64,000 bases of DNA from the NCBI RefSeq assembly GCF_000744935.1, contig NZ_JQMW01000009.1:1264417-1328416 (forward strand), read 5' to 3'. Positions 27,021 through 36,108 of the stretch are shown piece by piece (positions within the stretch are counted from its first letter, which is position 1; every line of letters starts with the position of its first letter). Source of the DNA: Clostridium sp. KNHs214. GTDB taxonomy: Bacteria; Bacillota; Clostridia; Clostridiales; Clostridiaceae. Below the pieces are notes generated by a model. That model was not told the DNA's origin, ran no database searches, and worked only from the letters and a program-made list of their open reading frames with translations. The position numbers and the translations under genes were made by a program.

Positions 27021-27650
27021 ATGAGTGAATTACTAGGTTTTATAATATCATTTATTTTAATAGCTATTTTAAATATTTTCTTAGCCAAGAGTAATAAGGA
27101 CTTTGAAAATGAAATAAGTTGGCAACATTACTTTTTTGGATACATGTTTATATTGTATCTTGTAATTGCATTGACACAAGTAGTAGGATTTCCTTCTTTA
27201 GGGGAATGGCAAAGGCTTTCGGGGCTCAATAGACCTATATTTGATCCTAATATAAATTTAATACCTTTTAAAGATGGAATTGAAATATCATCAATACTTA
27301 ATATAATATTTTTTATGCCTTTTGGATTTTTACTGCCAACATTATGGAGAAAATATAGAACATTTTTGCCAACACTGTCTCAAGGAATATTATTTTCACT
27401 TATTATTGAAATTGGTCAACTGTTTATTCCATATCGTGCAACGGATATTGATGATTTAATAATGAATACCATAGGGACTATTTGTGGGTGGATTGTTTTT
27501 AATATTATGAGTAAAGTTTTTCATAAACTTGCTAATAAAACAGCGCTCCAAACAACGCCTGACTGTAGAACAATTACAAAATTGGAACCTTATCTATATA
27601 TTATGATTGCAGTTATAAGCTCATTTTTTCGTTTTACACTAAAAATATAA
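27021..27650 (+). CDS. VanZ-like membrane protein
   Basis: 209 residues with five or six membrane segments. The VanZ pattern is present: NLIPFKDG (about 81), NIIFFMPFGFLLP, SLIIEIGQLFIP and ATDIDDLIMNTIGTICGW. VanZ lowers teicoplanin susceptibility in enterococci by an unknown mechanism; chromosomal homologues are common in clostridia. Isolated plus-strand gene with a strong GAGAGGAGAG site. Confidence 0.87.
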   Translation: MSELLGFIISFILIAILNIFLAKSNKDFENEISWQHYFFGYMFILYLVIALTQVVGFPSLGEWQRLSGLNRPIFDPNINLIPFKDGIEISSILNIIFFMPFGFLLPTLWRKYRTFLPTLSQGILFSLIIEIGQLFIPYRATDIDDLIMNTIGTICGWIVFNIMSKVFHKLANKTALQTTPDCRTITKLEPYLYIMIAVISSFFRFTLKI

Positions 27651-27710
27651 TCTTGATGCTGTATTAGTCGCATCTTAACTTTAACAATATAATTAAAGGA
27701 ACCAATAATA

Positions 27711-27870
27711 TGATTAACACACAAAAAGTATTACATTACTTGAATTATGGAATTTTTCTAGAATGAGTTGCATAAGAATCGACGGAACTATTTAAATTTA
27801 ATTTATTGTTCCCAGCTCTTACGCAACTCATGGAGAAGAAATTTCATAATTCCACTGCATTGGTTAATCA
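27711..27870. repeat. Family B element, copy 4 (160 bp)
   Basis: TGATTAACACACAAAAAG...GGTTAATCA, flanked by perfect TAATA duplications (27706-27710, 27871-27875). The right terminal repeat is shortened. Same orientation as copies 1 and 2 but lacks the internal insert. It lies 60 bases past the VanZ-like stop and just before the terminator hairpin. Confidence 0.87.
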
Positions 27871-27878
27871 TAATATAT

Positions 27879-27920
27879 AAAGACACTGTAAACTTCAAAT
27901 TTGAATTTTACAGTGTCTTT
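27879..27920. terminator. Bidirectional terminator between VanZ-like and Mur ligase genes
   Basis: Perfect 14-bp stem AAAGACACTGTAAA / TTTACAGTGTCTTT between convergent genes. Element B copy 4 separates it from the VanZ-like gene. Confidence 0.85.
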
Positions 27921-28020
27921 GCATAAATATACAAAGAAGTTGTGCTTTTAGGCACAAGCTTCATTGCTTTACAACAATATCTCTGTAAGATTATTAAAAA
28001 ATGGAGTAAAATATACTGTT

Positions 28021-29463
28021 TTATGCCTTCTTAATAGTATTCTTACTTTTTTCTTTTAATACTTCAATGATTTTTCTAGATAATTTATACGATTCACCAG
28101 CTCCAAAAACTATAATTATGTCTCCATTTTTAATTTCATTAACAATTTTGCTGCATATCTCATCATAGTTTTCTATATATTCTGCTGTATTTATATTTAT
28201 TTCACTAATAAGTTCTTCTAAATTAATTGGTTCAATATTTTTATTTGCTTCCCTCCCTAAAAATGGTTTTGAAATAATAACTCTATCTGCTTTTCTTAAT
28301 GCTGAAGCAAACTCATTAAAAAACAGCTTTATTCTTGAAATTTGATGTGGTTCAAAGATGGCAAAAACTTTTTTTCCTGGATAAATAATTTTAATTGAAT
28401 CCAATGTTGATGCCACAGCTGTAGGATGATGAGCAAAATCATCATAAACCTTAATATCTTCAATGCTCCCTATTAATTCTAATCTTCTTCCTATTCCTTT
28501 AAAATTTTTAAAGGAATCCCTTATTATATTTATATCAATACCTAACTCTAAAGCAGCAATAAATACACCTAAAGAATTCTCAATATTATGTTTGCCTATT
28601 AATCCTAATTGAAAATCACTTTCTTTACCCCCATTTATTATTTTATATGTTGAATATTCAGTAGTAGATGAACCCAATATCGCTTTATATTCAACATCAA
28701 AAGGGAACTCAAACCTATTATTTATATAATATCCTATAACCCTTACTTGTTTCTCTTTTATCCAATCCTTTAATTCATCTAATACTTCTCTAAGAGCTAT
28801 ACTTTCCTCATTGACAATTAAAGTTCTTGGGCTTTTAAGCTTTTTTATAAAATTTTTAAAAGAATCTTTAACTTCACCTAAATCCTTAAAAAATTCCGGA
28901 TGATCCATTTCAACATTGTTTATTATAGCTATAGAAGGATTATAATTTAAAAAATTATTATTAAATTCATCCGCCTCACAAACAAAATAATTTGAATTTC
29001 CTATTCTATAACCCCCACCCCATTGCTTAAAAGTTGTTCCTGCTTCAACAATTGGATCTAACCCTGCCTTTTCCAAAACAAGGCCCATTAAAATTGTAGT
29101 TGTTGATTTACCGTGGGTTCCTGCAATAGAAATAACAAATTTTTCATTTTGTATATATTTAGATGAAAATTCTTGCCAAGTCATTAAAATTCCACGTTTC
29201 CTAGCTTCTACAATTTCTGGATGATTAGGAGAAATATCTAAAATAGCAGGTGATATAGCTAAAATATCAACGTCCTTTATATGTTTTAAATCATGACCTT
29301 TTATAACTTCTATATTGTTTTCTGTAAGGACATCACTATAATAACCAGACACATTTAAGTCACATCCTGACACATCAAATCCCATGTTTTTTGCTATAAT
29401 TGCTATAGGTGCAGCTCCGCTTCCACATACTCCCATAAAATGTATTTTAGTTTTATTTTTCAA
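28021..29463 (-). CDS. Mur ligase of the MurC/Mpl type
   Basis: 480 residues. N-terminal Rossmann motif FMGVCGSGAAPIA, the ATP loop SIAGTHGKSTTTILMG (about 112), and EADEFNNNF and NNVEMDHPEFF in the central domain. The C-terminal domain has YDDFAHHPTA. MurC joins L-Ala to UDP-MurNAc; Mpl joins recycled tripeptide. The serine in GKSTTT, instead of GKTTT, and the recycling genes nearby (murQ/murP) lean to the Mpl side, but the two are hard to separate by eye. Start is a TTG behind GGGAGTGG. Confidence 0.75.
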   Translation of the reverse strand: MKNKTKIHFMGVCGSGAAPIAIIAKNMGFDVSGCDLNVSGYYSDVLTENNIEVIKGHDLKHIKDVDILAISPAILDISPNHPEIVEARKRGILMTWQEFSSKYIQNEKFVISIAGTHGKSTTTILMGLVLEKAGLDPIVEAGTTFKQWGGGYRIGNSNYFVCEADEFNNNFLNYNPSIAIINNVEMDHPEFFKDLGEVKDSFKNFIKKLKSPRTLIVNEESIALREVLDELKDWIKEKQVRVIGYYINNRFEFPFDVEYKAILGSSTTEYSTYKIINGGKESDFQLGLIGKHNIENSLGVFIAALELGIDINIIRDSFKNFKGIGRRLELIGSIEDIKVYDDFAHHPTAVASTLDSIKIIYPGKKVFAIFEPHQISRIKLFFNEFASALRKADRVIISKPFLGREANKNIEPINLEELISEININTAEYIENYDEICSKIVNEIKNGDIIIVFGAGESYKLSRKIIEVLKEKSKNTIKKA

Positions 29464-29687
29464 TATAATCCACTCCCATTATTATAATGTTACAGTTAAT
29501 ATTCTCCACAAAATTTTACGAACTTTCTATATTTTATAAGCAAACACTAATTAATTATACCATGTTGATACTTTTTATCCAAAGCATGTCTTTTATTTTC
29601 CTAAATAATGTAATAGCTAGTAAAACTTAATGAATTTTACTAGCTATCTATTTAATATATCTTGCTTAATTTGTAATTATTTTATCT

Positions 29688-30605
29688 TTATAAATTATTT
29701 TTAAAGGCCTTTAAAATCCTAGCTCTTTTCACAGATATATAGCATCTCCATATTTTAGTCACTTCTCTTGAAATTTCACTGTCTACTCCCCAAGAAAAAT
29801 TAGGCTGCCAATAACCTTCTTCATTTAATGAATGGAGCCAAAAGTTTATATTTTCTTCAATATATGGCTCAACTAGCTTGTACCACTGGGAATCAGGCGA
29901 TGCTACTAAATCAAGTGGTTGTGCCACATACTCCATCCATTTTTCTGTATCTGTGCAAAGACACCCCAAAATTCTTCTATTCATATGAAGTATTGTAGTA
30001 TGAGTAATTAAATCTGAATGAATTTCCTGTAAAACTTTAATAAGTGTTTGAAGACAATAACAATCATGATCATAACACGGCTCGTCACTATTTAAAAATT
30101 TAATGCACCTTTCTGCTATTTTATGTCCTAGTGATTTTTGAGATTCACTGCCATATTTTAAAAACGCAGAAGCTACCACTGCACAAGGATTAGGTGTAAA
30201 CCTTGTTTCTTCAGAATAGTTCCACCAAGATGCATGGGGATACTCTTCTACCTTACCAGATACTTTTTCCCAAAATGAACAAATTATAGTTTCATCTTCA
30301 ATGGTATTTTCAAAATAATTTAGTAAGTTTTTAAACCAGCTTTCCTTGCAATTTAATTCATATTCATAAGCAATAAAAATAGCTTCAGTTGACGCAATGC
30401 TAGATGAATAAGGCATCAAGATATCAGCCTCAAGCCCTTTGCCAAATCCACCGTCACTATTTTGATATTTTAATAGTTCTGAAATGATAGCATCTTTATC
30501 ACCAGCATTAAAGGTATAATTCCACTTTGCTTTTTCAATAGTTCTGCCATTTTCCATTATGTAACTTTCTATGTTCTTTAGCTGATTTTTATTTATTCTC
30601 CTCAT
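29688..30605 (-). CDS. Prenyltransferase/squalene cyclase-like repeat protein
   Basis: 305 residues, no signal or membrane segments. The N-terminal QNSDGGFGKGLEADI and the C-terminal NEEGYWQPNFSWG are QW-type alpha-toroid repeats, as in squalene cyclases and prenyltransferases. No DxDD catalytic motif was seen. Proteins like this are conserved in clostridia and bacilli without assigned function. Single gene with a strong TTGGAGGT site. Confidence 0.6.
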   Translation of the reverse strand: MRRINKNQLKNIESYIMENGRTIEKAKWNYTFNAGDKDAIISELLKYQNSDGGFGKGLEADILMPYSSSIASTEAIFIAYEYELNCKESWFKNLLNYFENTIEDETIICSFWEKVSGKVEEYPHASWWNYSEETRFTPNPCAVVASAFLKYGSESQKSLGHKIAERCIKFLNSDEPCYDHDCYCLQTLIKVLQEIHSDLITHTTILHMNRRILGCLCTDTEKWMEYVAQPLDLVASPDSQWYKLVEPYIEENINFWLHSLNEEGYWQPNFSWGVDSEISREVTKIWRCYISVKRARILKAFKNNL

Positions 30606-30641
30606 ATGGCACCTCCAATTATTTTTAACACTTTCACTTTA

Positions 30642-30798
30642 GGTACATGAAAATAAATAACAAGTCAAAGATGCTGGTATATTTTGTGTCAGACAAGGAA
30701 GCAGGTTCCGCCGCTAGTAGAACTATCGGTGGGTTCTGATGACGCAGTATGACGCAAAATAGACTAGCATACTGACTTGTTATTTATTTGAATGTGCC
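30642..30798. repeat. Family A palindromic element, copy 3
   Basis: 157 bp, GGTACATG to ATGTGCC, TTA on both sides (30639-30641, 30799-30801). Nearly identical to copy 2, including the apical part. Lies just upstream of the alpha-toroid protein gene. Confidence 0.85.
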
Positions 30799-31030
30799 TT
30801 AGGCTTGAATAATTAAATGATTTTGTAATGTAATAATTCTTTCTACAATATACTACCATTATATTCTATACTTGTACATATTTTAAGCATACTAGCAGTG
30901 CTGCTTTATGAGATGACTATACAATACTGATATATAATCAGTATAATTTTTAGATTTATGAGATAAAAAAGATTGTAAAATTTGCCCCCCTAAATAATAT
31001 AGGAGGTCACAAAATTTAATCTTATATTTA

Positions 31031-31163
31031 GTTATTAAGACTTAACCAAACTTCCATAACTCCATCCAACTCTTTACTTAATTCCTCTTTCCTAGAATAT
31101 AATTTATCAAGCATCCATGCCATGAATTCAATTGGCTCTACCAATATATTTTCTTTTAAGCTT
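31031..31163 (-). pseudogene. Relict C-terminus of an HTH/TPR regulator
   Basis: A minus-strand frame of about 44 codons ends TAA near 31035 and reads SLKENILVEPIEFMAWMLDK then KLYSRKEELSKELDG. It parallels the C-terminal region VDPLEFMAWIYEILGRYKNA of the HTH/TPR regulator at 54924-55970. No start or HTH remains. Remnant of a paralogue. Confidence 0.6.
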
Positions 31164-31198
31164 TACCACAGTTTCCATGTGCATTGAATAGGGTAAAA

Positions 31199-31236
31199 GG
31201 AAAAAGAGCCAGATGGGAAATCCTCTGACCCTTTTA
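31199..31236 (-). terminator. Terminator of mannitol-type PTS operon
   Basis: On the minus strand, GGGTCAGA pairs with TCTGGCTC (including G-U pairs), extended by A/T pairs and a T-rich tail. Nine bases past the EIIA stop. Confidence 0.65.
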
Positions 31237-31244
31237 TTTTGCTG

Positions 31245-31667
31245 CTACTCGGTTTTAAATATACCTATAAATTCTTCTGGTGAACCTGCATTTATTAATC
31301 TTTTTACCTTTTCTTCTGAAGAAAGTTTTACAGCTATTTCAGATAATATTTCTAAATGGTCACCATCTAAACCAGCTATTCCTATAATAAGGTTTACATC
31401 GTTCCCACTATAATCTATACTCTCTCTAAAATGTAGTATAACTACTCCAGATTTATTAACATATTTCTTTCCCTTTAATGTTCCATGAGGGATAGCTACC
31501 TTATTTCCTATATATGTTTGATCTGTCTTTTCTTTTTCTAGCATAGAATCTATGTACTCTGGCTCTATTAATCCATGTTCTAGTAATTTCTTTCCTGCTA
31601 GTTTAATAGCCTCTTTCTTTTCCATCTTAGGTAAATCAAAGTATAAAATATCTTTTTCTATATTCAT
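31245..31667 (-). CDS. PTS mannitol/fructitol-type EIIA
   Basis: 140 residues. KVAIPHGTLKGKKYV (about 58) holds the phosphorylated His of the mannitol-fructose EIIA family. Start overlaps the stop of the EIICB gene by one base (TAATG), showing translational coupling. It donates phosphate to the EIIB domain of the 31667-33052 protein. Confidence 0.9.
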   Translation of the reverse strand: MNIEKDILYFDLPKMEKKEAIKLAGKKLLEHGLIEPEYIDSMLEKEKTDQTYIGNKVAIPHGTLKGKKYVNKSGVVILHFRESIDYSGNDVNLIIGIAGLDGDHLEILSEIAVKLSSEEKVKRLINAGSPEEFIGIFKTE

Positions 31668-33052
31668 TACTTAACTTCTCCCTTCTTAAGATCTTCTATA
31701 AGAATATCATAAGCTGGATCATTTAAAAAGGATTCTACTGTTTTAATTTTCGCCTTTGGTAAATTTTTCCTTGCTCTATTATATAAATTTTTATGACAAA
31801 CTACTAATTTTATTCCTTCTGGTACCTTATCTACTGCATAATTTTCTACTTTTATATTCAAACCTATTTTCTTTATCTTATTTCTTAAAATACCTGCTCC
31901 CATAGCACTTGAACCTATTCCTGCATCACAAGCAAATACTATAGTGTCTATATCTTTTGTCAATAAAACAGAATCTTCTTTTTCTAAACCTAACATATCA
32001 CCAATTTCATCACTTAATCCCATTTCTTCATCCTCTTTCTCACTTTTATCTGACTTTAAAAAGAAAGATGCTAATAAGAAAGAGCCTACTATACCTGCTA
32101 ATATACCTAGCATAACTTTAATAAATCCACTTTTAGGTAACATTACTAAAAATGATACTATGCTTCCTGGGTGAGGATATCCTGCCAACCCTGCTCCAAC
32201 CAAATTCCAAACAAAAGCCTGGGCTACACCTCCAAATATTACTGCTAAAAACATAACTGGCTTCATTAATACATATGGGAAGTAAACTTCATGAATACCT
32301 CCAATAAATTCAATCAATAGTGCTGATGGTGCTGATTTTTTACTATTTCCCTTGCCAAACATTGAATAAGCTAATAATATTCCTGCTCCTGGTGCTGGAC
32401 TTGAAACTAACATAAAGAATATAGTCTGTCCATGTTTTGCTATGTCTTGAACGCCTAATGGAACAAAGATTCCTTGGTCTATAGCATTATTTAAGAATAT
32501 AACTTTTGCTGGCTCTATAATAACTGCTAATAATGGTAGTAACTTAGCCTTTATAATTGCATTTATTCCTGATACAGCTACATTTGTTGCTGTACTTATT
32601 ATAGGCCCTATTATCTTAAATGAAAATATAGCCAATACCATACCTAAAATTCCTATGGTAAAGTTACTAATTAACATTTCAAAACCTGATTTTACCTTAC
32701 CTTCTAAAAACTCATCTATCTTCTTAATACAAAAAGCTCCCAATGGTCCTAAAATCATAGCTGCCATAAACATAGGTATATCTGAACCTACTATAGCCCC
32801 CATTGTAGCAACAGCTCCTGCCACCCCTCCTCTTTGACCGTGAATCATCTTACCACCTGTAAAAGCTATTAATATAGGCAGTAAAAATCTTATCATTGGC
32901 TGAACCATACTTCCTAGTTGTTCATTCGGAAACCATCCAGTAGGAATGAAAAATGCTGTTATAAGTCCCCATGCTATAAAAGCTCCTATATTTGGGATGA
33001 CCATTCCTGCTAGGAAACCTCCAAACTTTTGTATTTTTATTTTAACGTCCAT
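31667..33052 (-). CDS. mtlA: PTS mannitol-type EIICB
   Basis: 461 residues. EIIC membrane domain (about 1-340) with IPNIGAFIAWGLITAFFIPTG at the N-terminus and GGIHEVYFPYVLMKP, followed by a charged linker and an EIIB domain (about 365-461) with the phospho-Cys in VFACDAGIGSSAMGAG. The EIIA domain is encoded separately. Together with the SDR upstream this operon imports and oxidises a hexitol, probably mannitol or a relative. Substrate not certain. Confidence 0.85.
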   Translation of the reverse strand: MDVKIKIQKFGGFLAGMVIPNIGAFIAWGLITAFFIPTGWFPNEQLGSMVQPMIRFLLPILIAFTGGKMIHGQRGGVAGAVATMGAIVGSDIPMFMAAMILGPLGAFCIKKIDEFLEGKVKSGFEMLISNFTIGILGMVLAIFSFKIIGPIISTATNVAVSGINAIIKAKLLPLLAVIIEPAKVIFLNNAIDQGIFVPLGVQDIAKHGQTIFFMLVSSPAPGAGILLAYSMFGKGNSKKSAPSALLIEFIGGIHEVYFPYVLMKPVMFLAVIFGGVAQAFVWNLVGAGLAGYPHPGSIVSFLVMLPKSGFIKVMLGILAGIVGSFLLASFFLKSDKSEKEDEEMGLSDEIGDMLGLEKEDSVLLTKDIDTIVFACDAGIGSSAMGAGILRNKIKKIGLNIKVENYAVDKVPEGIKLVVCHKNLYNRARKNLPKAKIKTVESFLNDPAYDILIEDLKKGEVK

Positions 33053-33084
33053 TTACCTTCCTCCTCACCTTATTTAAATAAAAT

Positions 33085-33861
33085 TTAAGCCATATAATCT
33101 CCACCATTAACATTTAATGCTTGACCTGTTATATAATCTGAATCTGATGTTGATAAAAACACTACTAATTTCGCTATATCTTCTACTGTTCCTATTCGAT
33201 GAGCTGGAATTTTCCCTCTAAAGTAATCCATTACTTCGTCTTCCTTTAATTTTTTCTTCTTACCATAATCAGCTGCCTGTTTCTCCCACATAGGAGTATT
33301 AACTACACCTGGACAAATTGCATTTACCTTAATTCCTTCCTTAGCAAATTCTTTAGAAAGTGATTGAGTTAATCCTATCACTCCAAACTTACTAGCACAA
33401 TACGCCTGATAATTATTTGTTCCTACTTTACCCGATTGAGATGACATATTTATAATACTTCCACCACCATTTTCTAACATCTGGCTGACTGCTTCCTTGC
33501 AACATAGGAATTGACCTTTTAAATTAATATTCATTGTCATATCCCAAATTTCTTCAGTATGTTCAAAAAATGGAGTTATTATAGATATCCCTGCACTATT
33601 AACCCAAATATCCACTAATCCAAACTCTTCCTTAACTGAATTACCTACTTCTTTAATATTCTTCATATCTGTAACATCTAATTTATAAGCACTAGCAATG
33701 CCACCATTTTCCTTAATAGCATTAGCTACTTTCTCTGCTCCTTTTTTATTAATATCTGTTACAGCTACCCTTACTCCTTGTTTAGCTAATTCTAAACATA
33801 TTCCTTCTCCTATACCACTGCCACCACCTGTGACTACGGCTACTTTATCTTTTAATCTCAT
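33085..33861 (-). CDS. SDR-family dehydrogenase, probable hexitol(-phosphate) dehydrogenase
   Basis: 258 residues, classical SDR. Coenzyme motif VTGGGSGIGEGI (about 9), NSAG, catalytic Ser in INMSSQSG and YxxxK in YQAYCASKFG. First gene of an operon with mannitol-type EIICB and EIIA. It takes the place normally filled by the long-chain MtlD dehydrogenase; by context it would oxidise the imported hexitol phosphate. Promoter with a dyad operator lies directly upstream. Confidence 0.82.
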   Translation of the reverse strand: MRLKDKVAVVTGGGSGIGEGICLELAKQGVRVAVTDINKKGAEKVANAIKENGGIASAYKLDVTDMKNIKEVGNSVKEEFGLVDIWVNSAGISIITPFFEHTEEIWDMTMNINLKGQFLCCKEAVSQMLENGGGSIINMSSQSGKVGTNNYQAYCASKFGVIGLTQSLSKEFAKEGIKVNAICPGVVNTPMWEKQAADYGKKKKLKEDEVMDYFRGKIPAHRIGTVEDIAKLVVFLSTSDSDYITGQALNVNGGDYMA

Positions 33862-33877
33862 TTAACTACCTCCTTAT

Positions 33878-33899
33878 GACATCATTATGTCGTGATGTC
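33878..33899. promoter_or_regulatory. Dyad operator of the hexitol PTS operon
   Basis: GACATCA and TGATGTC arms with an 8-base centre, just downstream of the predicted start of transcription and before the ribosome site. A likely target for the GntR regulator encoded upstream (inference). Confidence 0.7.
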
Positions 33900-33906
33900 T
33901 ATTTTT

Positions 33907-33934
33907 ATTATATTATATCTAAATATTTTGTCAA
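33907..33934 (-). promoter_or_regulatory. Sigma-A promoter of the hexitol PTS operon
   Basis: On the minus strand, TTGACA (33929-33934) and TATAAT (33907-33912) separated by 16 bases, both perfect consensus. The dyad operator follows at once. Confidence 0.82.
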
Positions 33935-33954
33935 GATTTTTCTATAATAAAAAA

Positions 33955-34050
33955 GGGCTGTTGCACTAAAAATAAATACTATAATATATTATGCTGGCTT
34001 TAAATTTCCAAGACAATATATTATATGTAAATTTCTTAATGCAACAACCT
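33955..34050. repeat. Family C hairpin repeat, copy 1
   Basis: 96-bp unit with ends GGGCTGTTGCACTAA and TTAATGCAACAACCTC that pair, inner ATAATATATTAT-type arms, and an A/T-run on the outside. On the minus strand it ends in TTTTTT and sits 20 bases past the GntR stop, so it can act as that gene's terminator. A second copy is at 53.08-53.17 kb. Confidence 0.75.
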
Positions 34051-34070
34051 CTTCTATGTATAAAGGCATA

Positions 34071-34820
34071 TTAACTTTTATATTTTAAAATTGCACTAAA
34101 CCTAGTCATATCCCCTCTATCTCTTGAAATGGAGTATTCAAAAGGCTTCTCTAAATCATTATAGGTCACGGTTTTAACTAGTTGTATAGCTGTTCCTTCT
34201 TCTATATCCAATAACTTGGCAGCTTTCCTATCTGCATTTATTGCTCCAAAGGTCTTTTTAGCATAATTTATTATCACATTGTAATCTTTCTTTAATGTAG
34301 AGAATAAAGATACTTCGGAAAAATTATACTTATCCAACCCTGGTGCTATTTCGCAAGGAACATAAGTATCCACTAATACTGACGGTTCATCTTCCACATA
34401 TCTAAGTCTAATTAATTTATAGAATCTATCATACTTATCTCCAAAAATATTTTTTAATTCTTCATCTAAATCTACTATATTCATACCTAACTCTTCTGTT
34501 CTAGTTTCTAATCCTTGTCTAAAAGCTTCATCTTCAAAGCTTCTCAATTCTTCCAAGCCCCAAACATTATATTTTTTCTGTTTCCTAACAAAAGTTCCTA
34601 CTCCACGTTTAATCTCTAAATAATCTTCCCTAACTAATATATCCACCGCCTGTCTTACTGTTGTTCTGCTGACATCAAATAACTCCATCAGCTCTTTTTC
34701 AGAAGGCAATTTATACCCAACTTCATATTCTCCACTAGCAATTCTAGCTATAATATCATTCTTTAATTGAGAATATAAAGGAATTTCCGAGTTCTTATCT
34801 AAACTAAATTCCCTAGTCAT
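34071..34820 (-). CDS. GntR-family regulator (HutC-type)
   Basis: 249 residues. N-terminal winged HTH (about 1-75, LMELFDVSRTTVRQAVDILV), then a UTRA ligand domain (about 95-245). It lies upstream of the hexitol PTS operon in the same direction, with its own ribosome site GAGGTGAAGAA. It probably controls the dyad at 33878-33899 in response to a sugar phosphate (inference). Confidence 0.87.
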   Translation of the reverse strand: MTREFSLDKNSEIPLYSQLKNDIIARIASGEYEVGYKLPSEKELMELFDVSRTTVRQAVDILVREDYLEIKRGVGTFVRKQKKYNVWGLEELRSFEDEAFRQGLETRTEELGMNIVDLDEELKNIFGDKYDRFYKLIRLRYVEDEPSVLVDTYVPCEIAPGLDKYNFSEVSLFSTLKKDYNVIINYAKKTFGAINADRKAAKLLDIEEGTAIQLVKTVTYNDLEKPFEYSISRDRGDMTRFSAILKYKS

Positions 34821-34886
34821 TTCTTCACCTCTATTTTATATATACAATAACCTTGAACATAACTCTAAGGCCTTAATATTACTAAC

Positions 34887-34943
34887 CCGTAAGGAAATCT
34901 CAATGTGAGAAGTTTACTCAAATCACTGTCCTTAGGGATTTTT
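34887..34943 (+). terminator. Orphan hairpin followed by a T-run
   Basis: CCGTAAGGA and TCCTTAGGG arms, an inner TCTCA/TGAGA stem, then ATTTTTT on the plus strand. There is no plus-strand gene upstream. It may end an unannotated small RNA, or it may be a remnant. Confidence 0.35.
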
Positions 34944-35155
34944 TAGAAAATAATTAGTTTTTTCAAGACAGGATTTATGATACCAAAAAATAATAATAAA
35001 TGAAAGAGATATCTTTAATAAATTAATAATAACAGTAAATTTAAATTATTTTAATAGATAAATAGTTACCTATATCTATATTTTTCTTTATTATATCATC
35101 TTATGCATTTTGTGTAAATATAAAGCATAAAGCCCATTTTTGTACCAAATTTTAA

Positions 35156-35615
35156 GTTCAGTTACATTTTTAAATTCTATATGAGAATATTATTTCGTGT
35201 TTTACAGCGAAAAACATAACTCTATACACAATAAATATATTAATAGATTTAATTATATCTATAAAAGGAGTAAGATAGTCCATCTCAAGCTGGGTTATCT
35301 CATTACCTTGAAGAGAAATGTATTCTCCCACGTCTTTAGCTGAAAATCTCTTGTAGCTATAATTAGTTATAGTTCTAAAGAAATCTTTTTTTAAACTTAC
35401 TTCAAAAGCAATATCCAGTTTAAAATTTAATAAATTTTCTATGTAACTCCCTTTTCTATACGTAAACTTTTTATTTATTTTCCAATTTCAATAGCCATAC
35501 ATTTATCCTCCAACTATAATTAGGTTGATTCATGAATCAACCTAATTATAGTTTACACTGTTTTTATATTCAATAACTTGTATTTTTATATAACTAAACC
35601 AATAGTTGAGGTAAA
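35156..35615 (-). pseudogene. Internally deleted copy of the ABC exporter/HTH-TPR locus
   Basis: Three blocks match the intact locus at 53.9-56.1 kb closely. 35157-35190 matches about 53944-53975; 35205-35450 matches about 54507-54740 (ABC exporter membrane domain); 35453-35615 matches about 55917-56093 (regulator start and leader). The blocks between are missing. No usable frame remains. The regulator ATG is replaced (ATAGCCAT region) but the operator palindrome is intact. Confidence 0.85.
35513..35552. promoter_or_regulatory. 40-bp perfect palindrome (relict operator copy)
   Basis: Perfect 40-bp palindrome centred on TTGATTCATGAATCAA, with AGGTTG and CAACCT flanks. It corresponds to the palindrome at 55991-56020, where the flanks are AAGTTG/CAACTT, so both arms changed together. 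Confidence 0.8.
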
Positions 35616-35642
35616 TATATCTATATTCATCCATTTAAAAAA

Positions 35643-35676
35643 GCCGTCAATCAAGAAGTTTTGCTCCTCAATCGGC
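35643..35676 (-). terminator. Terminator of hypB-oxidoreductase-hypA operon
   Basis: On the minus strand GCCGATTGAGGAG pairs imperfectly with CTTCTTGATTGACGGC, then a T6 run. About 45 bases past the hypA stop. Confidence 0.7.
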
Positions 35677-35722
35677 AGCTCTATTAATTTAATAAAATCA
35701 ATTACATTTTTTTTGATTTATT

Positions 35723-36064
35723 TTAGTAGGCAATAATTTCCTTAATCATAAACTCTTTTCCGCTTAATAATCCAAAGTTATTACTTCCACACTTTGGGCA
35801 TTTTTTACCATCCTTAATAATATTAAAAACCTTGCTACATTCTTTACAAATAGCATTTCCTGGTATTATCTCAATTTTCAATTTCGTATCTTGCAGCATT
35901 GTTCCATCAACCGCTGCTGGATAACACTCCTCAATATACTTTGGAATCATTGATGAAAGCTCTCCTATTTGTAAAACTAATGTATCAATTTTAGTAAGCT
36001 TTTGCTTTATTGCAATTTTTTCTATAGTGTTAACAACTTCAATTACAACACCTAGTTCATGCAA
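35723..36064 (-). CDS. hypA: Hydrogenase/urease nickel metallochaperone HypA
   Basis: 113 residues from a TTG at 36064, which is preceded by AGGTGATTAAT. This start gives the invariant N-terminal Met-His-Glu (MHELGVVIEVV) whose His2 binds nickel; a GTG three codons earlier would bury it. C-terminal zinc site with CKEC and CPKC. Family length is about 113, in agreement. Works with HypB to load nickel. Last gene of a three-gene operon. Confidence 0.9.
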   Translation of the reverse strand: MHELGVVIEVVNTIEKIAIKQKLTKIDTLVLQIGELSSMIPKYIEECYPAAVDGTMLQDTKLKIEIIPGNAICKECSKVFNIIKDGKKCPKCGSNNFGLLSGKEFMIKEIIAY

Positions 36065-36108
36065 ATTAATCACCTATCCCATCTTCTGCTTATGCATATA
36101 ATCTTAGA

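Noticed and set aside
28021..29463. Assignment of the Mur ligase firmly as MurC
   Set aside because: MurC and Mpl share these motifs; context and the GKSTTT variant lean to Mpl, so only the group is named.
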